A stretch of DNA of 64,000 nt, from positions 62,001 to 126,000 of the forward strand of contig JAUIKS010000026.1 in assembly GCA_030430565.1 (NCBI GenBank). Reading direction: 5' to 3'. Shown here piece by piece: positions 43,946-52,539 of the stretch. The notes beneath the pieces are model-generated. The model did no database searches and was not told the DNA's origin. It saw only the letters and a program-made list of their open reading frames with translations. Numbering within the stretch: the first letter of the stretch is position 1; each line of letters begins with the position of its first letter. The position numbers and the translations under genes are program-made. The DNA is from Polyangia bacterium. Its GTDB lineage: Bacteria; Myxococcota_A; Polyangia; Nannocystales; Nannocystaceae.

Positions 43946-45085
43946 CTAGTCGCGCATCTTCGCCATGCAGTAGCGCAGGCCCTCGCGGAGGTTCGCGCAG
44001 GTCACCACCGCCGTCAGGTCGATCCCGATCCCGACCATGGTCTGCGCCACGTAGGGGCTGATGCCGGTGATCAGGCCCTCCGCGCCCAGCAGCCGAATGC
44101 TGGCGAGCAGCCGGATCAAGTGACTCGCGGTGGACGTGTCGATCGCCTCCACGCCGGTCAAGTCGAGGACCGCGAACCTCGCCCCGCTCCGGCTCACCTC
44201 CGCGAGCAGCCGCTCGATCAGGTTGTTGGCGCGCTGGCTGTCGATCACGCCGACCAGCGGCACGGCGAGCACGTTGTCCCAGACCTCGATGAGCGGCGTC
44301 GAGAGCTCCTGGATCGCGCGCTGCTGCTGCCGGATGGTCTCGAGCTTCCGCTTGATCTCGGCCTCGGTCGTCTTCGCCTCGGTGACGTCCAACGAGATGC
44401 CCGCGACGTAGTCGACCGCGCCGTCCTCGCGAGTCAGCGGGATGTACCAGTTGTCCCAGTGGACGTCGTGCTGGGCGTTGGAGTTGAAGCCCTGCTGACC
44501 GTTCACCGCGTCGCGGATCTGCTGCGCGGAGGACTCGCCGTAGAGTTCGAAGACGTTGAGCCCCAGCAGCTGCCCCGGCTTCATCCCGGCGCTCGCGAGG
44601 GCCTTGCCGTCGTGGTAGACGAACTTCCCCTCAGGCGAGATCGCCCAGAGCGCGATCTCGAGGTTGTCCATGACCGCTCGCAGCAGCCGACGCTCGACGC
44701 GGATCTGGAGGCGCTCGGCCTCGTCGAGCTCCGCGGCCGCGGAGCTCGCCGCGGCTGCCGACGGGTCCGCGGACTCGGTCGCGGCGTGCAGGGCACCGTG
44801 CAGCGATCCGTCCGCGGCTCGCCGCGCGCGACACCGCAGCGCGCCCGCGCCGTCCGCTGCTTCGAAGCAGTGCTCACCTGGCTCGCCGTCCGCGGCGAGA
44901 CGATCGAGGAAGCTCGAGAGGCCCGCGAGCGCCGTCGGGCTCGCCAGCGCGGTCAGCGTCAGCTCGTCAGCGCCAAACCGCCGCGAGAGCGCCGCGCTGC
45001 GGCTCTCGATCTGACCGTCGGCGTTCGCGACGAACAGCATCTCCGGACACGTCGCGAAAAACGCCTCAATCGATACGTCGGCCAT
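43946..45085 (-). CDS. PAS-PAS-STAS regulator, RsbR/stressosome-like
   Basis: 379 residues from ATG 45085, chosen because GAGGGG precedes it. Residues ~5-95 form a degenerate PAS-like domain. Residues ~120-245 are a clear PAS domain with PAC (ISPEGKFVYHDGKAL, then WDNWYIPLTREDGAVDYVAGISLDVTE). A coiled-coil linker with QQQRAIQELSTPLIEVWDNVLAVPLVG leads into a C-terminal STAS domain with LDLTGVEAIDTSTASHLIRL. In RsbR proteins the Thr residues here are the RsbT phosphorylation sites. RsbR scaffolds assemble with RsbS and RsbT; neither is next to this gene. PAS ligands are unknown. Probably a cytosolic sensor tuning a partner-switching cascade. Confidence 0.85.
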   Translation of the reverse strand: MADVSIEAFFATCPEMLFVANADGQIESRSAALSRRFGADELTLTALASPTALAGLSSFLDRLAADGEPGEHCFEAADGAGALRCRARRAADGSLHGALHAATESADPSAAAASSAAAELDEAERLQIRVERRLLRAVMDNLEIALWAISPEGKFVYHDGKALASAGMKPGQLLGLNVFELYGESSAQQIRDAVNGQQGFNSNAQHDVHWDNWYIPLTREDGAVDYVAGISLDVTEAKTTEAEIKRKLETIRQQQRAIQELSTPLIEVWDNVLAVPLVGVIDSQRANNLIERLLAEVSRSGARFAVLDLTGVEAIDTSTASHLIRLLASIRLLGAEGLITGISPYVAQTMVGIGIDLTAVVTCANLREGLRYCMAKMRD

Positions 45086-45680
45086 TACTCTCAACCCCTC
45101 GCGGGTCAAATCATACGCGAGCTGCGGGCGACGGGCCGGCGCACCTCCGCGCGCCGACGCCTGAATCGAGCGCGGCGCCCCCGCTCGCGGCGTCGCGCTC
45201 GCGCGGTCCCGCGCGAGCCCTCGATCGCTCGCCGCACTCGTCCGCGACCGCGAGCGTCCCGGCGCGCGCCAGCGCGCCGCGTACCGAGCGTAGCGACGCG
45301 CGCCCAGCCGCGAGCGCGTCGTCGGCCTCCGGCTCGAGCGCGGCTCGGGCTCACCGTCACGTCGCGCCGGCGCGGAAGATCTCGACGCCGGAGGAGTCCC
45401 AAAACATGTCCATTAGAACATATCGATCACCGCTTCGACGCTGCGGAGAATCTCCCTCGCTCGACGGCTCCCCCAACGCTCCGCCGCCAATCTGTTTGGG
45501 GTCTCACGGCGGCGTGCGCTGGCGCGTCCTTCACCCCCTCCCGAGCCGACGGTCGCCCGCGCCGAAAGGTGCGTATGAAACCTCTCATGCCCGGCTGAAG
45601 GCGCACGCGCGACGCAACGGCGCGACGCGTGTGCGGACCTCTCTGCATGCGCGGTCTGCTAGACTGCGCGCGCTGGAGGC
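45086..45680. promoter_or_regulatory. Divergent intergenic region (about 595 bp)
   Basis: Lies between the PAS-STAS gene (minus) and the TPR lipoprotein gene (plus). The left half is extremely GC-rich with short Arg/Ala-coding open frames that look non-coding. The right half has lower GC and contains an exact copy of the bipartite motif (45403-45420) in front of the lipoprotein gene. I see no RNA gene or open reading frame worth calling. Confidence 0.4.
45403..45420 (+). promoter_or_regulatory. Bipartite motif AACATGTCC-N4-GAACA, copy 2
   Basis: Exact match to a motif also present at 21147-21164 (plus strand) and 50220-50238 (minus strand). This is the only intergenic copy and lies in a divergent promoter region, which would suit an operator. 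TGTCC-N4-GGACA would be a perfect dyad, so the site is a one-mismatch palindrome. Confidence 0.35.
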
Positions 45681-45686
45681 ATGCGT

Positions 45687-47309
45687 ATGCGCCGTCGACT
45701 GTTCACGAAGCTCCCTCTCTGGTTGTCCACGCTCGCGCTCGCGCTCTCGCTCAGCGTCGGCTGTGTGTACCAGAACTCGATCAAGCGCGGCGACGCGGCC
45801 ATGGCCGCGGGCCAGTTTGAGACCGCGATCGAGGAGTATCAGAAGGCCCTGTCCAAAAAGCCAGACTCACAAGAGGCGCGGGACAAGCTCGCGCAGGCGC
45901 AGGACAAGGCGGTGGAGGTGAAGGCCGACGAGGCCCGCCGCGCGCTCGCCAGCGGCGACTTTATGGGCGCGGTCCGGGTCACGGCGGAGGCCGCCGCGAT
46001 CCTGCCGAACAGCGCGGTCGTCGGCGCGCTCGTCGAGGAGGTCGTGCCGGCGGCGATCGGCGAGGGGGAGCGGCTGACGGGCGAGGCGCGCTACGCCGAC
46101 GCGATGGCGCTCTACGACGCGCTGACGCAGGGCCTGCCGCAGACCCGCGATCGCGTGCAGGCGGCCGCCGACGCGACCCGCGACGCCTGGGTCGCGGCCC
46201 TCGACGCCGGCGCCAAGGCGGCCGAGGCCGCGGGCCGCAAGGCCGACGCGCTGCTGCAGCGCGCGCAGATCGTCGCGCTCAACGGCGACGGCGCGGTCAA
46301 GGCGGAGTGCGATCGCCTGCGCCAGGAGCTGCGCGCGACCCACGGCTTGATCATCGCGCAGAAGGGTCGTGACGCCGGCTTCAAGGCCCTCTCGCCGCGC
46401 CTGGTCGGCAGCGACAGCGTCCGCTGGCTGCAGGTCTTGGCGCCCGGGACCAAGGAGCCGCCGGCGCGCGCGACCCTCGAGTTCGGCGTCAGCCGGGCGA
46501 AGTTTAAGACCGACAAGGCGCGCCGGAGCGAGACGGCGAAGTACCAGTCCGGGACCAAGCAGGTCCCGAACCCGTTCTACGAGCAGCGCCAGCGCGGCGT
46601 CACCGAGCAGGAGACCCGCGTCGTGCAGGCCGAGCAGGACGTGATGAAGCAGCAGCAGAAGGTCGAGCAGTACCGGACCGACGTCGCGCGCGAGGGCGAC
46701 ACGCCCGGCACCACGACCGGCGCCGAGCAGAACCTGTACAACGCCGAGAACCGGCTCGAGAGCGAGCGCCGCAGCCTGCAGTCCGAGCAGAACCAGCTGA
46801 TGCAGAAGCAGCGCGAGCTCGCCAACACCCCGCAGTACAGCGAGGAGCCGGTCTACGAGACCGTGAACTACACCGTCACGACCCACACCCTGCGGGCGAC
46901 CGCGCAGCTCAGCGGGTCGCTGACGCTCGGTGATGCCGCGCCGATCCAGCTCGGGCAGAGCCTGAGCGAGGAGGCGCGGGACGACGAGCACGCCGGGCAG
47001 GCGCAGGCCAACGTCGCCCCCGACCCCCTCGACCTCCCCTCGCAGGACAGCCTCGCGCAGAAGCTCGAGGGCCAGGCGCTCGCGGTGCTCGAGGCCGCGA
47101 TCAACAGCGGCTTCAGCACCTACCGCGCCGGCTTCATGAGCCAGGCGCAGGGCGCCGCCAACGACGACGCGAAGGTCGAGAGCCTGGTGCTCTTCACGCT
47201 GATCGACCCGACGCAATCCGACGCGCAGGTCGACGCGACGCTGTGGCAGCTGCGCGGGATCCCGAACGCCAGCACGCTGCTGCGCGGTGAAGGCCGCGCG
47301 CCGCAGTGA
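45687..47309 (+). CDS. TPR-containing lipoprotein with coiled coil
   Basis: 540 residues from ATG 45687, which has GGAGG 7 bases upstream; ATG 45681 is too close to it. The signal ends in the lipobox LSVGC. The mature N-terminus is a TPR unit (IKRGDAAMAAGQFETAIEEYQKAL) with further helical pairs to about residue 240. Residues ~300-385 are a Gln/Glu-rich coiled coil (VVQAEQDVMKQQQKVEQYRT, then NAENRLESERRSLQSEQNQL) with a Tyr/Thr-rich VYETVNYTVTTHTLRATAQLSG segment after it, probably beta. The C-terminal ~80 residues are helical. It resembles envelope assembly or gliding/secretion lipoproteins of myxobacteria in style, but no specific homologue is recognised. Confidence 0.75.
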   Translation: MRRRLFTKLPLWLSTLALALSLSVGCVYQNSIKRGDAAMAAGQFETAIEEYQKALSKKPDSQEARDKLAQAQDKAVEVKADEARRALASGDFMGAVRVTAEAAAILPNSAVVGALVEEVVPAAIGEGERLTGEARYADAMALYDALTQGLPQTRDRVQAAADATRDAWVAALDAGAKAAEAAGRKADALLQRAQIVALNGDGAVKAECDRLRQELRATHGLIIAQKGRDAGFKALSPRLVGSDSVRWLQVLAPGTKEPPARATLEFGVSRAKFKTDKARRSETAKYQSGTKQVPNPFYEQRQRGVTEQETRVVQAEQDVMKQQQKVEQYRTDVAREGDTPGTTTGAEQNLYNAENRLESERRSLQSEQNQLMQKQRELANTPQYSEEPVYETVNYTVTTHTLRATAQLSGSLTLGDAAPIQLGQSLSEEARDDEHAGQAQANVAPDPLDLPSQDSLAQKLEGQALAVLEAAINSGFSTYRAGFMSQAQGAANDDAKVESLVLFTLIDPTQSDAQVDATLWQLRGIPNASTLLRGEGRAPQ

Positions 47310-47352
47310 GGCGAGCCGCGCGTTTTCGCCACGGGCTGCTAAGGTCGCCCGC

Positions 47353-47856
47353 ATGAAGCTCCAGGCGCCCATCGCTCTCACCCTGCTCGCGCTCACCTCA
47401 TGCGCGACCGCGACGAACACCGCCCCGGCGACCAGCGAGCCGGCGATGGCGAAGCACGAGGTCGCGAACGACGGCTTCGACGAGGCCCTCGCCGCCGAGC
47501 TGCGGGCGGACGAACACGGCATGGGTCAGTACGTCATCGCGTTCCTCAGGGCGGGGCCAAACCGCGATCGCAGCCCAGAGGAAACAGCCGAGCTGCAGAA
47601 GCAGCATATGGCGAACATCTCGCGCCTCGCGGCCGAGGGCGTGCTGGTGCTCGCCGGCCCGTTCCTCGACGACGGCGAGCTGCGCGGGATCTACGTGTTC
47701 GACGTGACGGACGTCGAGGAGGCGCGGCGCCTCACCGAGACCGACCCGGCGATCCAGGCGGGCAGCCTGACCCTCGAGCTGCACCCCTGGTACGGCTCGG
47801 CCGCGCTGCGCCAGGTCAACGCGATCCACGAGTCCATCGCGAAGACGAAGATCTAG
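47353..47856 (+). CDS. YCII-domain lipoprotein
   Basis: 167 residues from ATG 47353 (AAGGT upstream). The signal MKLQAPIALTLLALTSCA gives a lipobox Cys at ~17. The domain (QYVIAFLRAGPNRDRSPEE ... QKQHMANISRLAAEGVLVLAGPFLDDGELRGIYVFDVTDVEEARRLTETDPAIQAGSLTLELHPWYG) is a full YCII/DGPF-type alpha-beta barrel half. The characteristic His (QKQHM) and the GPF strand are present. YCII proteins bind small ligands or act as mild decarboxylases or dehalogenases. An exported, lipid-anchored YCII domain is less common than the cytosolic form. It follows the TPR lipoprotein by 43 bp and may share its transcript. Confidence 0.85.
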   Translation: MKLQAPIALTLLALTSCATATNTAPATSEPAMAKHEVANDGFDEALAAELRADEHGMGQYVIAFLRAGPNRDRSPEETAELQKQHMANISRLAAEGVLVLAGPFLDDGELRGIYVFDVTDVEEARRLTETDPAIQAGSLTLELHPWYGSAALRQVNAIHESIAKTKI

Positions 47857-47870
47857 ACGAGCGGCGCGCG

Positions 47871-48344
47871 TCAGCGTCGGTACGCGCGGTGCCAGCCGGG
47901 GACGAAGTGGTGCTCGACGATCGCGTCGATCATCGCGCCGAAGCGCAGCGTGAGCGGCTCGACGTCAAAGTCGAAGGCGACCGCGGTCTCGAGCGTCCGC
48001 GGGTCACAGAGCCACAGCGATCGCTCGTGCATGGCGAACACGTGGTAGCCCGCGAAGTCCTCGGCCTCCTCCGCGTCATCAGGGAGGCCGGAGTACTCTT
48101 GCATGTGGGTCCAGCCCGGCGTCGCGACGAACGCGTCGAGGCTGAGGATACGCAGCTCGAGCTCCGCGCGCGTCAGCGCGACGCCGTTGAGCTGCGTGTA
48201 GAACTCGAGCAGCGGGGGGCTCGGCGGGAGCCCGGCCGCGCGCAGGACCGCCTCCGCCGCCGACCGTGACAGCGCAGCGCCGCGCTCGCCCACCGTCAGC
48301 CCAGGAACGCCGCGAATCCGCTCGATGAGGTCTCGAGATGTCAT
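47871..48344 (-). CDS. SUKH/SMI1-KNR4-like protein
   Basis: 157 residues from ATG 48344, preceded by AGAGAGGA. The pattern SAAEAVLRAAGLPPSPPLLEFYTQLNG matches the N-terminal helix and the 'LP..y..fl...NG' core of the SUKH superfamily, followed by LDAFVATPGW and a strand-rich C-terminus ending in IVEHHFVPGW. Many SUKH proteins are immunity proteins against polymorphic toxins, but others are housekeeping; no toxin gene is adjacent. It is the last gene of the run FGGY kinase, S1P-lyase-like enzyme, SUKH-like protein. Confidence 0.5.
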   Translation of the reverse strand: MTSRDLIERIRGVPGLTVGERGAALSRSAAEAVLRAAGLPPSPPLLEFYTQLNGVALTRAELELRILSLDAFVATPGWTHMQEYSGLPDDAEEAEDFAGYHVFAMHERSLWLCDPRTLETAVAFDFDVEPLTLRFGAMIDAIVEHHFVPGWHRAYRR

Positions 48345-48370
48345 AGGTCCTCTCTCTCCGATTCTTCGGG

Positions 48371-49792
48371 TCAAAACGGGTACTTCTGCAGCACGTCGAG
48401 CGCGAGCGTGAGGAGCTGCTGGACCTGCTCGGGCGTCTCGGCGGGCAGCTCGCTCGATCCGGCGCCGTAGACGGCCGAGCTGCGCGGCTTCTGCCCGGCG
48501 CGCTGCTTGGCGTAGGCGACGGCCGCGGCCAGATCTGTCTCAAAGGCCTCAACGACGCCCGGCCGCGTCTGCGGCCTGGTGACGCACATGTGGATCGCCT
48601 CGGGGTCCTGCTGCCCGTTGAAGCGCCAGCCCTGCCCCGCCATGTGATCGTTGACGTGATAGACGTTGAACGCGTCGGAGCGGAACGAGAAGCAGAAGGT
48701 CGGATCCCCCATCAGCGTGAGCTCCGGGTGGCTGCAGACGATCGCCCGCATCCGCGCCGCGGTCTCGAAGATCTGCCTCGCGTAGCGCAGGTAGCCCTCG
48801 CGCCCGTAGGAGACCATCGCGGCCCAGGTCGCCGCGAGCAGCCCGCCGGAGCGGCTGCCGGCGAGGCCGTTGGAGACGTAGGCGCCGCCCTTCCACGCCG
48901 GCGCGATGAAGTACTGACGCCGGCGAAACTCGGTGTCGCGGTACAGCACCACCGAGGTGCCCTTGAGCCCGTAGCCGTACTTGTGGGTGTCGGCGGAGAT
49001 CGAGGTCACGCCCGGCAGGCGGAAGTCGAAGACCGGGATGTCGTAGCCCAGCTGCTCGCCCCAGGGCAGGATGAAGCCGCCCAGGCAGGCGTCGACGTGC
49101 AGCCACAGGTCGCGCTCCACGGCGAGCTCGGAGAGCGCGGCGATCGGGTCGATGGTCCCGTAGGGGTAGTTGCCGGCCGAGCCCACGAGCGCGATCGTGC
49201 GCCCGTCGATCAGCCCGCGCACGGCGTCCACGTCGACCCGCGTCGTCTCGTCCACCGGCGCCACGCGGATCTCGACGCCGAGCAGGTGACCGGCCTTGTG
49301 AAACGCCGGGTGGGCGGTCGCCGGCACGATGACGTTCGGCGCCGTGACGCCGCGCTCCTCGCGGGCGCGGTCGCGGTAGGCGAGGATCGGGTTGATGATG
49401 CTCTCGGTGCCGCCGAAGCCGAGCGCGCCGCAGGCGGTCTCGTCGGGGTGGTGCTCCTGCACGGCTGACCCGTGGAGCATGTCGAGCGACATCGCGATGA
49501 TGTCGGTCTCGAAGCGCGTCATGCTCGGGCACATGTCGCGCTGCAGCGCGTTGATGTACGAGAACCGCGCGTAGACCTGGTTGAGGAAGTCGTAGTGCTC
49601 GTGGTCGCCGCTGTACATGCTGCCGGAGCAGCGCCCGCCCTCCCACGACCTGTTCTCCGCCCGCGCGATGCCGTCGAGCTCGCGCAGGATCTCGGCGCGC
49701 TCGCGGCCGGCCTCGGGGAGCGCACGGATCACGCCGTAGCGCTCGGCGTAGGGGTAGAAGCTCTTGATCAGGTTGGTCAGGTCGTCGCTCAT
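48371..49792 (-). CDS. Sphingosine-1-phosphate lyase-like PLP enzyme
   Basis: 473 residues from ATG 49792, preceded by GAGGG. The PLP lysine lies in SADTHKYGYGLKGTSVVLY, the motif of eukaryotic and bacterial S1P lyases, followed by YFIAPAWKGGAYVSNGLAGSRSGG, which is strikingly like the human enzyme's WQGG..asp.iAGSRPGG. The substrate region RSDAFNVYHVNDHMAGQGWRFNGQQDPEAIHMCVT and the near-C-terminal SSAVYG also match. The N-terminal membrane helix of eukaryotic lyase is missing, as in bacterial forms. The enzyme cleaves long-chain-base phosphates to a fatty aldehyde and phosphoethanolamine; other group II decarboxylases are less likely. It follows the FGGY kinase by 7 bp. Myxobacteria contain sphingolipids, so a role in their turnover is plausible. 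Confidence 0.82.
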   Translation of the reverse strand: MSDDLTNLIKSFYPYAERYGVIRALPEAGRERAEILRELDGIARAENRSWEGGRCSGSMYSGDHEHYDFLNQVYARFSYINALQRDMCPSMTRFETDIIAMSLDMLHGSAVQEHHPDETACGALGFGGTESIINPILAYRDRAREERGVTAPNVIVPATAHPAFHKAGHLLGVEIRVAPVDETTRVDVDAVRGLIDGRTIALVGSAGNYPYGTIDPIAALSELAVERDLWLHVDACLGGFILPWGEQLGYDIPVFDFRLPGVTSISADTHKYGYGLKGTSVVLYRDTEFRRRQYFIAPAWKGGAYVSNGLAGSRSGGLLAATWAAMVSYGREGYLRYARQIFETAARMRAIVCSHPELTLMGDPTFCFSFRSDAFNVYHVNDHMAGQGWRFNGQQDPEAIHMCVTRPQTRPGVVEAFETDLAAAVAYAKQRAGQKPRSSAVYGAGSSELPAETPEQVQQLLTLALDVLQKYPF

Positions 49793-49799
49793 GCTGCCC

Positions 49800-51392
49800 T
49801 CATCTCGCGCTCGGGCCCCCGGGGCTGTTGAGCGCGTGGAAGATCGATCGGTTGCGCCGAAAGGCGCGCTCAAACTGCGTGAACACGCGGCGGTAGGGCT
49901 CCGCCAGCGCCGCGCGCGGCTCGGCCACGCTGGCGATCGGCACGCGCGCCTCGAAGTCCTCGGGCGCGGCGAGGCCGGCGCGGTAGAAGCCGAGCAGCGC
50001 GACGCCGCGGCACAGCGCGAAGCGCGGGCTCTCGACGCGGTGCACCGGCAGCTCGAGGATGTCGGCGATGATCTGCGCCCACGGATCGAGCAGCGCGCCG
50101 CCGCCGAAGAACACGAGGTGCGTGAGCCGCCGCCCCAAGAACCGCTCGACCGGCCGCAGCAGCCAGCGGAGGTTGAAGGCGACGCCCTCGAGCGTCGCGC
50201 GGGCGAGCTGCTCCCGAGTTGTTTCGAGGGACATGTTCAAAAATCCACCTCGCACGCGGCCGTCCTCCGCCGGCGAGACCGAGCCGCTGAGCCAGGGCAG
50301 AAACAGCAGGCCGCCGGCGCCCGGGCGCGTGTTGGCGAGCGCGCGCGCGAGCGCGGCGTAGCGCTCGGGCGCGCGGTGGTCGCCGAAGCCGTCGTCGGCG
50401 AACACGAAGCGGTCGAGCAGCGTCTCCACGGCGCGCCCGCCGACGCCGTTCTCGGCGATGATCGTGTACTCGCCGGCGATCGGGCTCGGCATCGTCGCGA
50501 GCGAGTCGCGGACGGAGGTCCGCTTGCGCGGCGCGTGGGTCACGAGCACGCTCGAGGTGCCGATGCTGATCCCCGCGTGCGTGCTCGAGCGCGCGATCGC
50601 GAAGCTCGCGGCGCCCCCGGCCTGGGTGTCGTTGCAGGGCGAGAACACGCGCGCGCCGGCGGGCAGCCCGAGGCGCTCGGCCGCGTCGGCGCGCAGCGTG
50701 CCGACGTCGGCGCCGATCTCGAGCAGCTCGGGCAGCTTGTCTGGATCGATCCCCGACGCGCGCACCAGCGCCGGGTGGTAGCGGGGCGCTCGCGGCCGGC
50801 GGTTGTCGACCACGAGCATCATGAACGCGGTGCAGGGGTTCGTAGCGACGCGCCCGGTCATCCACGCGGTGACGAAGTCCGCCGGCTCGAGGAACGCGGC
50901 CGTACGCGCGTAGACCTCGGGGCGCGCGAGCTTGATCCAGCGCATGTGCGCCAGCGAGTCGTTGCCCGAGCCGAGCGGCGGGACCCCGTGGTAGCGGATG
51001 AAGCGGAGCATCCCCAGCGGGCCGGTGACGAGCGCGGGGCCGCCCGGGAGCGCGCGCAGGGCCTCGGGCGCGCCGCGCTGATCCATCCAGAGCACCATAT
51101 TCATCAGCGGGCGCGCGCGCGCGTCGACGGCGATGATCGAGGAGAATTGACTGCAGACGGCGACGCCGATCACGTCCCCGCGGCGCGCGGGCGCCGAGCC
51201 CACGGCCTGACGGCTCGCCGCGGCGATCGCCTCGAGCACCGCAGCCGGGTCTTGCTCGGCGCCGCGCCCGGACACGCGGAGGGTCTGGATCGGCGCGAGG
51301 CCGGTCGCCAGCAGCCGACCCGCGTCGTCGACCAGCGCCGCCTTCACGCCGCTCGTGCCGAGGTCAATGGCGAGGATCAGGGGGTCGGGCAT
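49800..51392 (-). CDS. FGGY family carbohydrate/polyol kinase
   Basis: 530 residues. The ATPase-fold opening LILAIDLGTSGVKAALVDDAGRLL (phosphate 1), the central SPCNDTQAGGAASFAIA with THAGISIGTSSVLVTH (phosphate 2) and the FGGGALLDPWAQIIADIL adenosine motif are all present. FGGY enzymes phosphorylate sugars such as xylulose, glycerol or ribulose; the sugar here cannot be read. It is the first gene of the run and is followed after 7 bp by the S1P-lyase-like gene, an unusual partner. An exact copy of the bipartite motif, written with rare codons (AAC ATG TCC CTC GAA ACA), lies at 50220-50238 inside it. Confidence 0.87.
   Translation of the reverse strand: MPDPLILAIDLGTSGVKAALVDDAGRLLATGLAPIQTLRVSGRGAEQDPAAVLEAIAAASRQAVGSAPARRGDVIGVAVCSQFSSIIAVDARARPLMNMVLWMDQRGAPEALRALPGGPALVTGPLGMLRFIRYHGVPPLGSGNDSLAHMRWIKLARPEVYARTAAFLEPADFVTAWMTGRVATNPCTAFMMLVVDNRRPRAPRYHPALVRASGIDPDKLPELLEIGADVGTLRADAAERLGLPAGARVFSPCNDTQAGGAASFAIARSSTHAGISIGTSSVLVTHAPRKRTSVRDSLATMPSPIAGEYTIIAENGVGGRAVETLLDRFVFADDGFGDHRAPERYAALARALANTRPGAGGLLFLPWLSGSVSPAEDGRVRGGFLNMSLETTREQLARATLEGVAFNLRWLLRPVERFLGRRLTHLVFFGGGALLDPWAQIIADILELPVHRVESPRFALCRGVALLGFYRAGLAAPEDFEARVPIASVAEPRAALAEPYRRVFTQFERAFRRNRSIFHALNSPGGPSAR
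50220..50238 (-). promoter_or_regulatory. Bipartite motif AACATGTCC-N4-AAACA, copy 3 (inside the FGGY gene)
   Basis: On the minus strand this region reads GAACATGTCC then CTCG then AAACA. It sits within the FGGY coding region, where its codons are unusually A/T-rich for this genome (a Phe TTT, Leu TTG and Thr ACA run). It could be a regulatory or chromosome-organising site embedded in coding DNA. Confidence 0.35.
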
Positions 51393-51801
51393 AAGCGCGC
51401 CGCGCGGAGTGTAACGCGAAACCGTGTACGCCCGTGCGGGCGAACCACGACACCGGCGCGGCGCTCGGTCAACGCGACGTCGGGGTCGGAGAGCGCGACA
51501 CCGTGGAACGACCGGGGATCCGCCTCCGGCCGCTGCTCGCCGGCTGGGCTCCTGGGGCGATGATCCGCGCGATCGCTACGCAGATGCACCCCGGTCCCCG
51601 ATCGAGCTCGCCCGCGTCGCCGCGCTCGCGCGCCAGGTGATCGAAGACAACGGCTACGGCGTCGTCATCGAGGTGCTAGCCCTACGAGGCGCGAGTGGGC
51701 GACACAAGGGCTCGGTGGATACCGAGCTCGGCACGCTCGCCGACGCTGCTTGGACGATCATCCAGCGCCTCCCGGCTGCATACCGCGGCGGGTTGGGGCC
51801 G
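51393..51801. other. Region without a convincing gene (409 bp)
   Basis: Lies between the FGGY kinase start and the end of the receptor-L lipoprotein. A plus-strand frame here encodes a plausible-looking stretch (IELARVAALARQVIEDNG and DTELGTLADAAWTIIQRLP), but it runs on through the antisense of the next gene and has no clear start. It may be a decayed gene, or nothing. Confidence 0.25.
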
Positions 51802-52539
51802 CTACTGGCAGCTCCCGTCGACGCACGTGCCGGCGCACTCGAGGTTATCCTCTACTGTGACGTTGATCGGGAGATGGAGCGCCGAGAGCACGTCGGCGAG
51901 CTCCTGAGCTGCGCACTGATCGAGATCGTTGTTATCCCAGATCGTGATGTATTCGCCGACCCGCGTCAGCGACCCGCCTTTCTCAGGGTTGAGCGCGTCG
52001 AGGTTCGTCAAGTCATGGTTCTTGGTGATGCTCAGCGCGCGCTCGATACGAGTGAGCCCCTCGAGGCCCTTCAGCGAGGTCAAGTTGGGATTCGAGAACA
52101 CCGAGAAGTCTGTGCCCTCGACGAGGGTCAGACTCTCAAGGCCCTCGAGCGACGTGAGCCCGGGGTTCTCTGTAATCCGAACATGACTCTCGGCGTGCTC
52201 GAGACAATGCAAGCTCGAGAGTTCGAAGGGCTCGAAGTTGCGGCCGATCGAGAGCGGCCCCGTGATCCGGGTGACACCTTCTAGCTCCGAGAGCTGATGC
52301 GGGCCCTCGTCATTTTGGTACGTGAACCAGCCCTCCCAAACCTTGGGCGGGCAGCCCTCGCCGTCCCACTCGGTCGTGCCCGTGTCCTCGACCGTCGCGG
52401 TGACCGCGTTGCCGGTCCACGTGCTCGCCATCCCCGTCGACGTGCTCGAGTCCGTCACCGCGCCCTCGCTGTCTCCGCACGCCGCGACAGCGCTCAAAAG
52501 ACATGCCCATAAAACCATGTCCTTGCGCGCGCGCGTCAT
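51802..52539 (-). CDS. Receptor L-domain-like lipoprotein
   Basis: 245 residues from ATG 52539. I chose it because MTRARKDMVLWACLLSAVAAC forms a good lipoprotein signal; upstream in-frame ATGs would add a signal-less tail. After a Ser/Thr linker, the domain has repeated strand turns GVTRITGPLSIGRN, LVEGTDFSVFSNPNLTSLKGLEGLTRI and LTNLDALNP..GGSLTRVGEYITIWDNNDLDQC, the beta-helix ladder of receptor L domains (related to leucine-rich repeats). It ends in Cys-rich CAGTCVDGSC. Likely a surface ligand-binding or adhesion lipoprotein. Similar proteins are very common in myxobacteria. Confidence 0.78.
   Translation of the reverse strand: MTRARKDMVLWACLLSAVAACGDSEGAVTDSSTSTGMASTWTGNAVTATVEDTGTTEWDGEGCPPKVWEGWFTYQNDEGPHQLSELEGVTRITGPLSIGRNFEPFELSSLHCLEHAESHVRITENPGLTSLEGLESLTLVEGTDFSVFSNPNLTSLKGLEGLTRIERALSITKNHDLTNLDALNPEKGGSLTRVGEYITIWDNNDLDQCAAQELADVLSALHLPINVTVEDNLECAGTCVDGSCQ

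Noticed and set aside
45106..45402. 98-codon minus-strand frame rich in Arg
   Set aside because: Almost pure Arg/Ala/Gly, no ribosome binding site or domain; typical non-coding GC-rich frame.
47871..48344. SUKH-like gene as part of a contact-dependent toxin-immunity locus
   Set aside because: No toxin, RHS/YD-repeat or export-domain gene is nearby; it is embedded in a metabolic run.
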